64,000 bases of DNA from UBA7672 sp965279205 (GCA_965279205.1 OZ257144.1:1426001-1490000), one strand, 5' to 3'; shown: positions 14,886-23,987, counted from the first letter of the stretch. The notes: generated by a model not told the origin, from the letters alone. Program-made: numbers and translations.

Positions 14886-16253
14886 CTAACGCTTCAGCCT
14901 GATCAGCTCGTCCAGCATCTCGTCGGCTGTGGTGATGATCTTCGAAGAAGCGGAATAAGCGCGCTGGGTCATGATCAGGCTGGAGAACTCTTCAGCCAGG
15001 TCGACGGTCGAGCTTTCCAGCGCCCGCGCCTTTATCGTGCCGGCGCCGCCAATGCCCGCGCCACGCATCGAAAGGGCGCCCGCTCCTGGTCCGAGGCGAT
15101 AGACGCCGCCATGCTCCGGCACCAGTCCATCGACGTTGCCGAACGTCGCGAGCGGAACCTGGTAGATCCGGCGGGTCAGGCCGTTGGTGAAGATCGCCGT
15201 GACGTAGCCGTCGTCGTCGACGTCCACCGATGCCAGCGATCCGAACGGCGTACCGTCGATCTGCGATGTGCCGAGCACTGAAGGCGAGTCATAGTTGGTG
15301 AGGCCGCCCGGCGAGCCGGGGCCGCCCATGTCAAGCTGGATCGTTTGCGTCGCAAGACCCAGCGAGGGATCCCACTCCGGCCCGCCGCCGGTTCCGGTCT
15401 GCAGGATCGTCACAGTCGCTGGCAGCGTGGAGTTGACGACGTCGAGCTGGCCGAACGGCGTAAAGGCGACGACGCCGGTGGCAAGCTGACCATCAACGAA
15501 GGCGCCGCCGGCCGTGACGTCGGTCGAGGGCATGTGAACTTCGGTGAACCAGCTGTTGGGGCCCTGTTTGAGGAAGGACATGGTCAGCGTGTGCAGGCCG
15601 CCCTGGCTGTCATAAACCTGGATCGGGATCTGGAAGTCGGGCGTCACGGCGCCCGAGGCCATGTTGTTGGCGCTCAGGGTTGCATCATAGGTCGCCGCCG
15701 CGGCAGACACCGTTTGCGAGGACTGAAGGTTGGCGGACAGCGACAGGCGCGCGGTGGCTTCGGCGCCGCCGGCGATGCCCGAGACACGGATCGGCTCCAG
15801 CGCGTTGAGGTCGGTCGGGTTCGCTGTGACCTGACCGGTCGAGTTGACCGGCCAGCCCTGCAGGAAGTAGTTGGCCGTGTTCTTCAGATAGCCGTCGGAG
15901 TCCGGCGTGAACTGCCCGGCCCGCGTGTAGAAGAAGGGGTCGCGTGCGGTGGCGTCGTCGCTGCGGCCGCGCACAACGAAGAAACCCGAACCTGACACCG
16001 CAAGGTGCGTCGCGACCGACGAGGCGATGGCCGAACCCTGTTCGCCCATCAGTGGCGCTGATTTCCCGATCACGCCGCCGGCGTTGTAGGTCGTCTGCGC
16101 ATTCTGGGAGTTGAGCAGGGACACGAAGTCGCTGCGCAGCCGCTTGTAGCCAACCGTGTTGACGTTGGCGATGTTGTCGGAAATCGCCGCGAGCGCGCTC
16201 GAGTTGGCGCGCATGCCGGACGCACCGGCGAGCATGGCGGAATTGATACTCAT
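14886..16253 (-). CDS. flgE: FlgE, flagellar hook protein
   Basis: Hook subunit of 455 residues, exported through the flagellar type III system. The N-terminal rod-family motif (ISDNIANVNTVGYKR, about 24-38) and the C-terminal SLIMTQRAYSASSKI helix (about residues 425-440) form the D0 core; the centre carries the DPFFYTRAGQFTPDSDGYL segment and hook domains rich in Thr/Gly/Ser. It is last in the fliK-flgD-flgE order, after a 113-base gap from flgD. No separate sigma-54 promoter was found in that gap, so transcription probably starts upstream of fliK. Confidence 0.96.
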   Translation of the reverse strand: MSINSAMLAGASGMRANSSALAAISDNIANVNTVGYKRLRSDFVSLLNSQNAQTTYNAGGVIGKSAPLMGEQGSAIASSVATHLAVSGSGFFVVRGRSDDATARDPFFYTRAGQFTPDSDGYLKNTANYFLQGWPVNSTGQVTANPTDLNALEPIRVSGIAGGAEATARLSLSANLQSSQTVSAAAATYDATLSANNMASGAVTPDFQIPIQVYDSQGGLHTLTMSFLKQGPNSWFTEVHMPSTDVTAGGAFVDGQLATGVVAFTPFGQLDVVNSTLPATVTILQTGTGGGPEWDPSLGLATQTIQLDMGGPGSPGGLTNYDSPSVLGTSQIDGTPFGSLASVDVDDDGYVTAIFTNGLTRRIYQVPLATFGNVDGLVPEHGGVYRLGPGAGALSMRGAGIGGAGTIKARALESSTVDLAEEFSSLIMTQRAYSASSKIITTADEMLDELIRLKR

Positions 16254-16366
16254 GGTCGAAGCTCCCAGAAAGCCTGCGGGGCAGGGTTCGTAGCGGTTGG
16301 GTTGGTTGGCCGCTTATGCAGCCAGACGGCGCGCTTCTGCGCCGGATATCGGTCGTCGGCTGGCGC

Positions 16367-17038
16367 TTAGTGGCGCATCAGCCGTTTGACGTCGGAGAAC
16401 GCGAACACGCCCGAAGGGGTCGTGAGCGCGGGCTCGCCGTGTGTCAGGTCGACGCCGGTAATCGTCGTCACCAGCGTGTGTATGGGTGTGATGGCCTTGC
16501 TGTTGGCGTCTTCGGAAACGACGCTGATCCAATAGGGCTGGTCCTCGCTCGCCGTGCCGCCGGCATTGAGTTCACCGTTCCAGACGAAGTCGTGGCTGCC
16601 AGCCGTCAGCTCGCCGGTCTTGGAATAGAGCACCTTCCCGGCGGCGTTGGTCACTGTCACAGTCGTCGACTTGGCGTCGGATGGCAGTTCATAGCGCCAG
16701 TGAACCGGCTCGCCGGTGTATTGCGCGCCAGCCGAGTCGATCTCGGCTTCCTGGCCAAGATAACCCGACAGTGAAGCGCCGGCGCCGGAATTCGTCGCCT
16801 TGATCAGCGTCTCCAGCTGCGTGTTGACGCGAATCTGTTGTTCGACGCCCGAGAACTGCACCAGCTGCTCGGTGAACTGGCTCGAATCCATCGGTTGCAG
16901 CGGATCCTGGTTCTGGATCTGGGCGGTGAGGATGGTGAGGAAGGTGTCGAAATTGCTCGACAGCGACGCGGTGGAAGCGGCGCCATTGGCGCCCGAGCCT
17001 GTGGCTGGCGACGGAACGAAGGAGATGAGGTCAACCAT
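16367..17038 (-). CDS. flgD: FlgD, hook-capping scaffold
   Basis: Hook assembly cap protein of 223 residues, needed to polymerise FlgE and later discarded. The N-terminal third holds the signature FLTILTAQIQNQDPLQPMDSSQF (about 31-53); the C-terminal part has the FlgD Ig/tudor fold with GSHDFVWNGELNAGG. It starts 12 bases after the fliK stop and lies in the same hook operon. Length is typical of alphaproteobacterial FlgD. Confidence 0.95.
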   Translation of the reverse strand: MVDLISFVPSPATGSGANGAASTASLSSNFDTFLTILTAQIQNQDPLQPMDSSQFTEQLVQFSGVEQQIRVNTQLETLIKATNSGAGASLSGYLGQEAEIDSAGAQYTGEPVHWRYELPSDAKSTTVTVTNAAGKVLYSKTGELTAGSHDFVWNGELNAGGTASEDQPYWISVVSEDANSKAITPIHTLVTTITGVDLTHGEPALTTPSGVFAFSDVKRLMRH

Positions 17039-17050
17039 TCAGGATCTCCA

Positions 17051-18568
17051 TCACGCGACGAGGTCGAGACGCGTGGTGCGCCACGGCTGGCTGCGCGACG
17101 CGGCAGCTGCGGTTTCGGCGTCGGCCGCCATGTTCATCGTCGAGAAGCGGCGCCAGGCATGGGCAAGGTTGGCGCTGGAATTCGCGTCGCTCTGGTCCCG
17201 GTTTCCGGCAAGGTTACGGCCCGTATCGCTGGAGAGCTCGAACTTGATGCCGCCATCGGCGAGATCGATGCCGGCGTCGGCAAGTGCGCGCTCCAGTGAG
17301 CGCTGGCCGCGCATCAGGTCGGTAAGGGCGGCGCTGTCGTGCGCGGCGAGAACCGCATGCACTTTCTTGTCGGCGCCGATTTCGATCCGCACATTCACGC
17401 GGCCAAGCTCGACCGGATCGAGCCGCACTTCGAAGCGCTGGGCGCGTCCATCCATCCGCTCGATCATTTGTGAATAGACCTGGATGGCGGCGGGCGGGGC
17501 GGTGTGCAGTGTGGCGGGTATGGTGGCGGCGCGTGTGGTGTCGGTGGTGACGGCGCCGGGTGTGGTGAGGGCCGGCGTGGCGGCCGGCGTGGTGGTGGCG
17601 GCGGCGTCGACCGTGGTGCCGGGCGCTGTGGCGGCAGCCGCATGCGTGTTGGTCGCGGCCAAGGCCGGTGCGGCAGCCGCAGCGGCCTTGGCGCCTTGTT
17701 CTGCAGGCGCCTGCGTAGATGCGACGCGTTCTGCGCCAGGCGCCGACTGCGAAACAGTCTCGACTGGAGCTTGCTCCGCGACGAGGGGCGCCGGTGCGTT
17801 GGGCGTGCTGGACACGGCCGGGGTCGGAACAGCAATGGCGATCGGCGCCGCCGCAACCTGAGCTGCTGGCTTGGCGTCGGTGGCGATGATGTCGGTCTTT
17901 GCAACAGGAGCAGCTTCGGATTCCGGCGCGCCTTCATCGACTGCTTCGGAAGCGACAGACGCCGTGGCCGGACGTGCGGGCTTCACCACCGTGGGGGCGG
18001 GCGCCGCTTGAACCGGAGCGGCTGCGACAGGCGCAGCAGCAACCATAGGTGCAGGCGCAGCCTCAACAGGAGCTGGAGCAGTCTGAACAGGAGCAGGCGC
18101 AGCCTCAACAGGTGCAACAACAGGCGCTGCAACCGGAGCCGCTGCAACCGGAGCCGCAACAACTGGCGCCGCAGCAACAGGCGCGGGAACAATCGCTGCT
18201 GGATCAACAACACCAGCCGCCGGAACACTCACAGGAACATCCGCCGCAACAGGCTCGGTAACCAGTCCAGCAAGAATTGCCGCTGGAGATGCAGCCACTG
18301 AAACAACCGGCAGAACCGGCATCGCAACAACCGGAACCGGCATCGCCGCCGGATCCGCTGAAACCGTCACAATATCCGCAGCAACATCCGCCACGACATC
18401 TGCGCCAGCGTCGGTTTCGGGTTTGCTCGTGACGCCAGTATTGTTTTCGGCGTTGAGAATATCCGCAAAGCTCGCGCCTTCGGCTTTGCCGCTGTCCGGC
18501 GCAGCCTTGTTCGCGACGGCGTCAGGCCGTGCGGCAGGCTGCATCATGATGGCGTCGGCTGGTGTCAC
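17051..18568 (-). CDS. fliK: FliK, hook-length control protein
   Basis: A 505-residue secreted ruler that measures the hook and switches export from hook to filament proteins. The C-terminal domain (about 365-460) has the FliK motif LDPVELGRVNVRIEIG and a following helix. The centre, about 75-340, is extremely rich in Ala, Pro and Val, with repeated PVAAAP/APAPV units, the flexible tether of the ruler. The frame opens with GTG at 18568, without a strong ribosome-binding site; an ATG at 18547 is an alternative start. It is the first gene downstream of a sigma-54 promoter. Confidence 0.88.
   Translation of the reverse strand: MTPADAIMMQPAARPDAVANKAAPDSGKAEGASFADILNAENNTGVTSKPETDAGADVVADVAADIVTVSADPAAMPVPVVAMPVLPVVSVAASPAAILAGLVTEPVAADVPVSVPAAGVVDPAAIVPAPVAAAPVVAAPVAAAPVAAPVVAPVEAAPAPVQTAPAPVEAAPAPMVAAAPVAAAPVQAAPAPTVVKPARPATASVASEAVDEGAPESEAAPVAKTDIIATDAKPAAQVAAAPIAIAVPTPAVSSTPNAPAPLVAEQAPVETVSQSAPGAERVASTQAPAEQGAKAAAAAAPALAATNTHAAAATAPGTTVDAAATTTPAATPALTTPGAVTTDTTRAATIPATLHTAPPAAIQVYSQMIERMDGRAQRFEVRLDPVELGRVNVRIEIGADKKVHAVLAAHDSAALTDLMRGQRSLERALADAGIDLADGGIKFELSSDTGRNLAGNRDQSDANSSANLAHAWRRFSTMNMAADAETAAAASRSQPWRTTRLDLVA
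17994..18235 (-). repeat. Ala/Pro/Val-coding repeats inside fliK
   Basis: Degenerate tandem units of about 15-24 bases (variants of GCNGCNCCNGTN) encode the PVAAAP-like spacer of FliK. Units such as the CCGGAGCCGCTGCAAC type occur back to back near 18136-18160. Such a region is prone to length change by slippage and would change the ruler length. Confidence 0.7.
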
Positions 18569-18627
18569 TCTCGGCCCATGCGCTCAACGTCTCCGGCCCC
18601 TCACGGGCGCGAAGTGAGTCAAAGGTG

Positions 18628-18643
18628 TGCAACGCGCGAGCCA
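18628..18643 (-). promoter_or_regulatory. Sigma-54 promoter for fliK-flgD-flgE
   Basis: On the minus strand TGGCTCGCGCGTTGCA matches the sigma-54 consensus TGGCACG-N4-TTGCA, with the essential GG and GC separated by 10 bases. Transcription would start near 18617, about 50 bases before fliK. This mirrors the divergent sigma-54 hook promoters of Caulobacter. Confidence 0.85.
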
Positions 18644-18760
18644 GTAATCTTTACTGCAGGAAAGCCCTGCAAACCGGCATTCTTCTGGTTAACAGCGAGC
18701 GGTTCCTGGGCTGCTTGTCGGCAAGAGTCGCTGTACTGTCACCGCCCTGGTGGGAAGGAA

Positions 18761-18818
18761 TTGCCGGGCATCGCCAGGTTCAGTCCGCTCTCGCGTGGGA
18801 GCGTCGGAAGACCGGCAA
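18761..18818. promoter_or_regulatory. Possible FlbD enhancer elements
   Basis: TTGCCGG (18761-18767) and its complement CCGGCAA (18812-18818) lie between the two sigma-54 promoters, 80-150 bases from each, where FlbD-binding ftr enhancers sit in Caulobacter hook promoters. The similarity to ftr sequences is only partial. The rest of the 530-bp spacer (18569-19098) holds no gene that can be supported. Confidence 0.3.
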
Positions 18819-18896
18819 TGCTGATGCGGCATACGGCCCGGTTCGATGGCGAATGCAGGTCCGGACATTCTGCGAAGGAAGCTGTCTCCACCCTGT

Positions 18897-18911
18897 TGGC
18901 CCGCAACTTGC
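18897..18911 (+). promoter_or_regulatory. Sigma-54 promoter for flgK-flgL
   Basis: TGGCCCGCAACTTGC matches the sigma-54 -24/-12 consensus, with GG (18898) and GC (18910) 10 bases apart. It points toward flgK, with a start near 18923 and an untranslated leader of about 175 bases. It is back to back with the fliK promoter. Confidence 0.85.
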
Positions 18912-19098
18912 GTGGTTAACGGCAACGTTGCGGCCAGTGCGCTGGGACGTTCAGGGCAGAAGCCTGCGTCGCGGAAGTTTCGCGAACGTATTCAGTAAGA
19001 TGGAACGATGCCGGTGAAGGCTGGTCGCGTTTGGGCGGCCCGGCAGATCGCGCCTACTCGGCAACATCTGCAGGGCAACCGGCGACGGAGATGCGATC

Positions 19099-21213
19099 AT
19101 GTCGATCGGCACCATCATGAACACGGGCCTCTCGGCTCTTGCTGCGAACCAGCAGGCGCTGAAGGTCACGTCGACGAACGTCGCCAACGTCAACACCGTC
19201 GGCTATTCGCGTCTCGACGTGCAGTTCATCTCGCGCCAGTCCTCCGGCGGCCTGTCGGGCGTCGAGATCGAAGTCACCCGCATCGCCAACGCCTATCTTG
19301 CCGCCGCCGAGATGCGCGGCGCGGCCGACGTCGCTTCGGCCGACATGCTTTCCCAGCTCATGGATCGCGCCCAGGGGTTGCTGGGTGATCCCTCCGATTC
19401 CTCGACCGTGTTCGCCGCGCTCGATCCCGTCTTCGCCAGCTTCGGCGCTCTCTCCGTCGATCCGTCATCGGCCCTGCGCCGCTCTTCGGCCCTGTCCGAT
19501 CTCCAGACGCTGCTTTCCCAGCTCGACACCACGTCGGAAGAGCTAGCCGCCCTGCGCAACGAGGCGCACTCGCGCATCATGGCGAGCATGGAGGAAGCCA
19601 ACTCGCTGATGACCGGCATCGCCCGGCTCAACACCTCGATCCAGCGTTCGACCGTCGCCGGCATCGCGGCGAGCGAAGCTGAGACCGAACAGTCACGCAT
19701 GATCGACCGCCTGTCGGAGATCATCGATATCCGCATCCAGAAGCGCACGCTCGGTGGCGTCGAGGTCCGTACCACCGACGGCATGCTGCTGGTCGATCTC
19801 GACGCGGCCAGGTTCGGTCTCGATTCCACAACGAATGGCGAGCCCTATGCCGGCGTCGTCATGATGCCGCCGCGCTCTACCACCGAGACGCCGATGGAAA
19901 CACACATCGCCGGCGGCGAACTGAAAGGCCTGCTGCGAGCCCGCGACAAGGAACTGGTGAACCTCCAGCTTGCCTTCGGCGAATTTTCCGCCGGCGCAGC
20001 CGAGGCGCTCAACGCAGCCCACAACAAGGCCTCCAGCGTGCCGCCGCCGACCGAGATGGTCGGCCGCAACACGGGCCTGCTGCTCGGCGATCGCCTCAAC
20101 TTCACTGGTGTTACCAATGTCGGCATCGTCGACAACCAGGGCAATGTCGTTCGCAATCTTCGCATCGACTTCGACAACGGCCAGATCCTCGACGACCAGG
20201 CTGTCGTCACGCCCATTGGCGGCAACACGATCCAGGACCTGCAGACAGCGCTCGACAATGCGCTGGGCATGGAAGGTTACGCTACTTTCGCCAATGGTTC
20301 GCTAGTGATCGGTTCAGAGGTTCTCGGCGCCGGCATCGTCGTCGCCGACGACCCGGCCAGTCCCGCTACGCGGGCGGGGCGCGGCTTCTCGCACACATTC
20401 GGTCTCAACGACCTCGTCTCCCACGGCGCCCCGCTGAGCTATGCCACGGGTCTTTCCGCCGCTGACAATCATGGCTTCACGGCCGGCACGATCACCTTCG
20501 CCATGCGCAACACGGATGGCGCGATCGTCCGCTCGTTCGATTTCAACGTGACGGCCGGCACGACAATGGGCGCGCTCCGCACCGCGCTCAACACGGCGCT
20601 GTCAGGTTATGGCCAGGCGACGCTCGACGCCAATGGCCGCCTGACCCTGACGCCGACCAACAACGACATCGGCCGCATCGATGTGCTGCAGGACACGACC
20701 ATCCGCGGCGACACCAACCTGGCGATGTCCGAAATGTTTGGCTGGGGCGAGCAGCTTCCAACCGAACGCTCCCGCAGTCTCATCATCCGCGCCGACATTC
20801 GCGCCAACCCGGGCCTGCTTGGCACCGCTCAGGCCGATCTTGCTGGCGCAGCCGCCGGACAGCGCGTGCTGGCGCCTGGCGATGGTCGCGGCGCGCTGAC
20901 GCTTGAGGCGGCCGGCACAACCCCGCGTACATTTTCTGACGCCGGTTCGCTGACCGGCCAGGTGACGTCGATCTCCGACTATGCCGCGCGCCTCGCTGGC
21001 CATGCCGGCGTACGCGCCGAGGCGCTCGAGGCAGCCAAGGCCGCCGCCGAGTCCGTCCGCAACGAAGTGCGCGAGCGCCGCTCGAGCGAAGAAGGCGTCA
21101 ACCTCGACGAAGAGCTGGTGAAGATGACCACCTACCAGCAGGCCTACGCCGCAGCCTCGCGCATGATCCAGGCGGCGAAGGATCTCTACGACATCGTTCT
21201 GAGCATGGTCTGA
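19099..21213 (+). CDS. flgK: FlgK, hook-filament junction protein 1
   Basis: HAP1, 704 residues, exported to form the junction between hook and filament. The N-terminal rod motif (STNVANVNTVGYSRL, about 25-39) and the C-terminal VNLDEELVKMTTYQQAYAAASRMIQ helix are the D0 hallmarks. The long middle is variable and Thr/Asn-rich. GGAG 8 bases before the ATG (19087-19090) supports the start. It precedes flgL by 12 bases and is driven by the sigma-54 promoter at 18897. Confidence 0.95.
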   Translation: MSIGTIMNTGLSALAANQQALKVTSTNVANVNTVGYSRLDVQFISRQSSGGLSGVEIEVTRIANAYLAAAEMRGAADVASADMLSQLMDRAQGLLGDPSDSSTVFAALDPVFASFGALSVDPSSALRRSSALSDLQTLLSQLDTTSEELAALRNEAHSRIMASMEEANSLMTGIARLNTSIQRSTVAGIAASEAETEQSRMIDRLSEIIDIRIQKRTLGGVEVRTTDGMLLVDLDAARFGLDSTTNGEPYAGVVMMPPRSTTETPMETHIAGGELKGLLRARDKELVNLQLAFGEFSAGAAEALNAAHNKASSVPPPTEMVGRNTGLLLGDRLNFTGVTNVGIVDNQGNVVRNLRIDFDNGQILDDQAVVTPIGGNTIQDLQTALDNALGMEGYATFANGSLVIGSEVLGAGIVVADDPASPATRAGRGFSHTFGLNDLVSHGAPLSYATGLSAADNHGFTAGTITFAMRNTDGAIVRSFDFNVTAGTTMGALRTALNTALSGYGQATLDANGRLTLTPTNNDIGRIDVLQDTTIRGDTNLAMSEMFGWGEQLPTERSRSLIIRADIRANPGLLGTAQADLAGAAAGQRVLAPGDGRGALTLEAAGTTPRTFSDAGSLTGQVTSISDYAARLAGHAGVRAEALEAAKAAAESVRNEVRERRSSEEGVNLDEELVKMTTYQQAYAAASRMIQAAKDLYDIVLSMV

Positions 21214-21225
21214 GGAACAAAAGTC

Positions 21226-22149
21226 ATGACCCGTATCTCCTCGGCAATGATACCCGCCTCCTCGCTGGCCAGCCTGTCCAAGGCCCAGCAGTCGCTCGTT
21301 GAAGCCGCGCGCCAGAGTTCCGCGCAGACCCGCGCGACGGACCTCAAGGGCTACGGCCGCGAAGCGCAGACGCTGGTCTCGGCCGAACGCCTCGTTGCAC
21401 GCACGCAAGGCTTCATCGCCACCTCACGCGAGATGACCACGCGTATGCAGATCCAGGACGTGGCGCTCGGCCGCGCTGCCGACGCGGTGAGCAAGCTCAA
21501 GGACGAGCTGTTCCAGAACGTTGGCCTCGACAGCGGCGAGGGTGTGCGCGCCCAGCTCGAGGAAGCGTTCTCAGTGCTCAAGGATTCGATGAACACCAAT
21601 CTTGGCGGACGCTACCTGTTCGGCGGCGTCCTCAACGACCGGCCGCCGGTGACTGTGACATCGCTCAGCAATCTCGCCGCCAATCCGGTCACGAATGCGA
21701 TCGAACAGAACGCAGACTCGCAGCAGATGCGGGTGGAAGACGGGCGCACCACATCGGCGGGCCCGGTCGCCGACGATGTCATCACGATGGCAATGTCCTC
21801 GATCAAGCGTCTCGCCGAAATGGACGAGGGCGTTGATGGTCCATTCCGCGGTCCGCTCAGCCAGACGCAGAAGGACGCAATCAGGGACGAGCTCGGCTCG
21901 CTCAGCGACGCCTTCGACCATATCCTCGCCCAGCAGGCTGAAAACGGCAGGCTGATGAAGGAGGTCGACTCGGCTTCGACACGTCAGACTTCGCAGCTCA
22001 ACGCGCTGGACGAAGCCATTGGCGGCATCGTCAATGTCGATCTTGCAGAAGTCGCAGTTCGGCTGAACCAGGCGCAGTTCGCCTATGAGTCCGCGGCGAG
22101 CGTCTTCAACACGCTGCGCAACCTGTCTCTGCTCAACGTTCTCAAGTAA
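21226..22149 (+). CDS. flgL: FlgL, hook-filament junction protein 3
   Basis: HAP3, 307 residues, in the flagellin superfamily; it links FlgK to the filament. Terminal helices are conserved (SSAMIPASSLASLSKAQ near the N-terminus; VNVDLAEVAVRLNQAQFAYE near the C-terminus), and GGRYLFGG at about 126-133 is a FlgL/flagellin signature. It is co-transcribed with flgK. No flagellin gene lies in the window. Confidence 0.92.
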   Translation: MTRISSAMIPASSLASLSKAQQSLVEAARQSSAQTRATDLKGYGREAQTLVSAERLVARTQGFIATSREMTTRMQIQDVALGRAADAVSKLKDELFQNVGLDSGEGVRAQLEEAFSVLKDSMNTNLGGRYLFGGVLNDRPPVTVTSLSNLAANPVTNAIEQNADSQQMRVEDGRTTSAGPVADDVITMAMSSIKRLAEMDEGVDGPFRGPLSQTQKDAIRDELGSLSDAFDHILAQQAENGRLMKEVDSASTRQTSQLNALDEAIGGIVNVDLAEVAVRLNQAQFAYESAASVFNTLRNLSLLNVLK

Positions 22150-22231
22150 CGTCACGTAAGGCCGGTCACGGGCCTGTGTCGGCAGGATCGTCTCGCCGCG
22201 CGTTGAGATGACACTGACGCTGTGGCAGGGT

Positions 22232-22260
22232 CTCCCACAAACAACAGTCTCCGTGGGAGG
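22232..22260 (+). promoter_or_regulatory. Hairpin covering the tannase ribosome-binding site
   Basis: CTCCCAC (22232-22238) is perfectly complementary to GTGGGAG (22253-22259), which contains most of the GGGAGG Shine-Dalgarno sequence (22255-22260) 5 bases before the ATG at 22266. In the mRNA a 7-bp stem with a 14-base loop would hide the ribosome-binding site. This is a plausible translational switch (temperature, small RNA or protein), but no known riboswitch class was recognised. Confidence 0.5.
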
Positions 22261-22265
22261 ATGAC

Positions 22266-23753
22266 ATGATCCGGACAGGTGTGGCGCTTGCGGCTTTGGC
22301 CGTGGCGATCGGAGCAGCGGCGCCTTCGGCGTCGGCGCAGATCGCATGTGAGTCGCTAAAGGGCTTCCAGTCGCCCGACGTGAAGATCAACGCGGCCGCA
22401 TCCGCGACTTCGCCTGTGCCGCTGTGCAAGCTGGACGGCGTCATCGGCAAGGAGATCAACTTCTCCGTCTGGCTGCCGGATGCGTGGAACGGCAAGTTCG
22501 TAATGGGCGGGCAGGGCGGCTTTGCCGGCCGCGTCGAAAGCCAGGCCATGGCGATGAACGCCCTGCAGAAGGGCTATGCGGTTGCTGGCACGGATACGGG
22601 TCACGTCGGTCCCGGCGGCGCCGCAGACGGCACGTGGGCGATGGGCGACATGGAGCGCGTGGTCAACTACGCGCACGCTGCCATCCACCGGGTCACCGAA
22701 ACCTCGAAGTCCGTCGTCAAGGCCCGCTACGGCCGCGCGGCGGAGAAATCCTATTTCGCCGGCTGCTCCAATGGCGGCCGCGAAGCTCTGATGTCGGCGC
22801 AGCGTTATCCCAATGATTTCGACGGCATTGTAGCGGGCGCACCCGCCATCAACTTCCAGGGCATCACCGCGACGTTCTCGACGGTCACGCAGAAGATGTA
22901 TCCCGACCCCACCAAGCTCGACTCGCCGATCCTCGACAAGGCGGCGCGCGATCTTGTCTCGAAGTCGGTTCTCGAGAAGTGCGACGCGGCTGACGGTCTC
23001 AAGGACGGCGTCATGACCGATCCGCGCACCTGCACGTTCGATGTGAAGACCATCGCCTGCAAGAGCGGCAAGAAGGATGGTTGTCTGTCTGCTCCGCAGG
23101 TCGCCGCGGTCGAGTCGATCGTCAAAGGCCCGATGCTGAACGGCAAACCCTTCGCCGTGGCCTTCCCCTATGGCGGTGAAGTCAACGACGCCGGCTGGGG
23201 CACATGGCTTGCCGGCCGCAAGGACGGCATCGGACCGGGCCGGCCGAGCCTCGCCTACGGCTTCTCGATCGACTTCATGCGCTACTTCCTGAAGCAGGAT
23301 CCGAAGTGGAACCACTCGCAGACCAACCTTGCCACGCTCGGCACGGAAATGTCGGCCCTGCAGGCCACGATGTCGCCGACCAATCCTGACCTGTCGGCCT
23401 TCCGCGGCCACGGCGGCAAGCTGCTCATATACCATGGCTGGTCGGACTCGGCGCTCTCGCCGAACATGAGCATCGACTATGTCGACAAGGTCTATGCCAA
23501 GGACGCCGGCGCGAAGGCCGACGTGAAACTGTTCATGCTGCCCGGCGTGCTCCACTGCAATGGCGGACCTGGTCCCGATCGTGTCGACACGCTGGACGCG
23601 CTCGACAAGTGGGTCGCCAGCGGCAAGGCGCCGGAAGAACTGACCGCCAATTTCGGCTCGGGCGGCGGCCGCAAGGTCTGCGCCTATCCGAAGACCCAGA
23701 CCTACAAGGGCTCGGGCGACGGCAAGAGCCCGGACCACTTTGATTGCAAATAG
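22266..23753 (+). CDS. Secreted tannase/feruloyl esterase family hydrolase
   Basis: Alpha/beta hydrolase of the tannase family, 495 residues, that cleaves aromatic carboxylic esters such as gallate or ferulate esters. A signal peptide of about 24 residues ends in SASA-Q, so the enzyme is periplasmic or secreted. The family Cys-Ser...Asp...His-Cys pattern is visible: nucleophile Ser in GCSNGGRE (about 166), Asp in HGWSDSALS (about 395), His in LPGVLHCNGGPG (about 429), with both neighbouring Cys available for the disulfide linking Ser and His. It follows flgL but is not part of the flagellar operon. Confidence 0.9.
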   Translation: MIRTGVALAALAVAIGAAAPSASAQIACESLKGFQSPDVKINAAASATSPVPLCKLDGVIGKEINFSVWLPDAWNGKFVMGGQGGFAGRVESQAMAMNALQKGYAVAGTDTGHVGPGGAADGTWAMGDMERVVNYAHAAIHRVTETSKSVVKARYGRAAEKSYFAGCSNGGREALMSAQRYPNDFDGIVAGAPAINFQGITATFSTVTQKMYPDPTKLDSPILDKAARDLVSKSVLEKCDAADGLKDGVMTDPRTCTFDVKTIACKSGKKDGCLSAPQVAAVESIVKGPMLNGKPFAVAFPYGGEVNDAGWGTWLAGRKDGIGPGRPSLAYGFSIDFMRYFLKQDPKWNHSQTNLATLGTEMSALQATMSPTNPDLSAFRGHGGKLLIYHGWSDSALSPNMSIDYVDKVYAKDAGAKADVKLFMLPGVLHCNGGPGPDRVDTLDALDKWVASGKAPEELTANFGSGGGRKVCAYPKTQTYKGSGDGKSPDHFDCK

Positions 23754-23795
23754 CGGCGCCTACACGCCGCGCCTGAATTGCGATAGCGGAGGGCG

Positions 23796-23984
23796 ATGAC
23801 GTCGCCCTCCGTTTCCTTTCCAGTCCCCCCCAACAAGCCGGACGATGAGTCGTGCTGCCATCGCGGCTGCAGCCCGTGCATCTTCGACTATTACTGGGAT
23901 GCGCTCACACGCTGGGAAGAAGCCGTCCGCAAGCTGGGCGGCGATCCCGACCAGGTCCTTGCCACGCTGGGCCGCCAGCGCTAG
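23796..23984 (+). CDS. Oxidoreductase-like small Cys-rich protein
   Basis: A 62-residue protein matching the small oxidoreductase-like domain found at the N-terminus of some reductases and alone in many Proteobacteria. The core is CCHRGCSPCIFDYYWD (about 20-35), with four cysteines and the invariant FDYY. Its biochemical role is not established. GGAGGG lies just before the ATG. It ends 3 bases before the convergent next gene. Confidence 0.8.
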   Translation: MTSPSVSFPVPPNKPDDESCCHRGCSPCIFDYYWDALTRWEEAVRKLGGDPDQVLATLGRQR

Positions 23985-23987
23985 CGC

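Noticed and set aside
16254..16366. A separate sigma-54 promoter for flgE
   Set aside because: No GG-N10-GC pair with consensus surroundings was found in the flgD-flgE gap.
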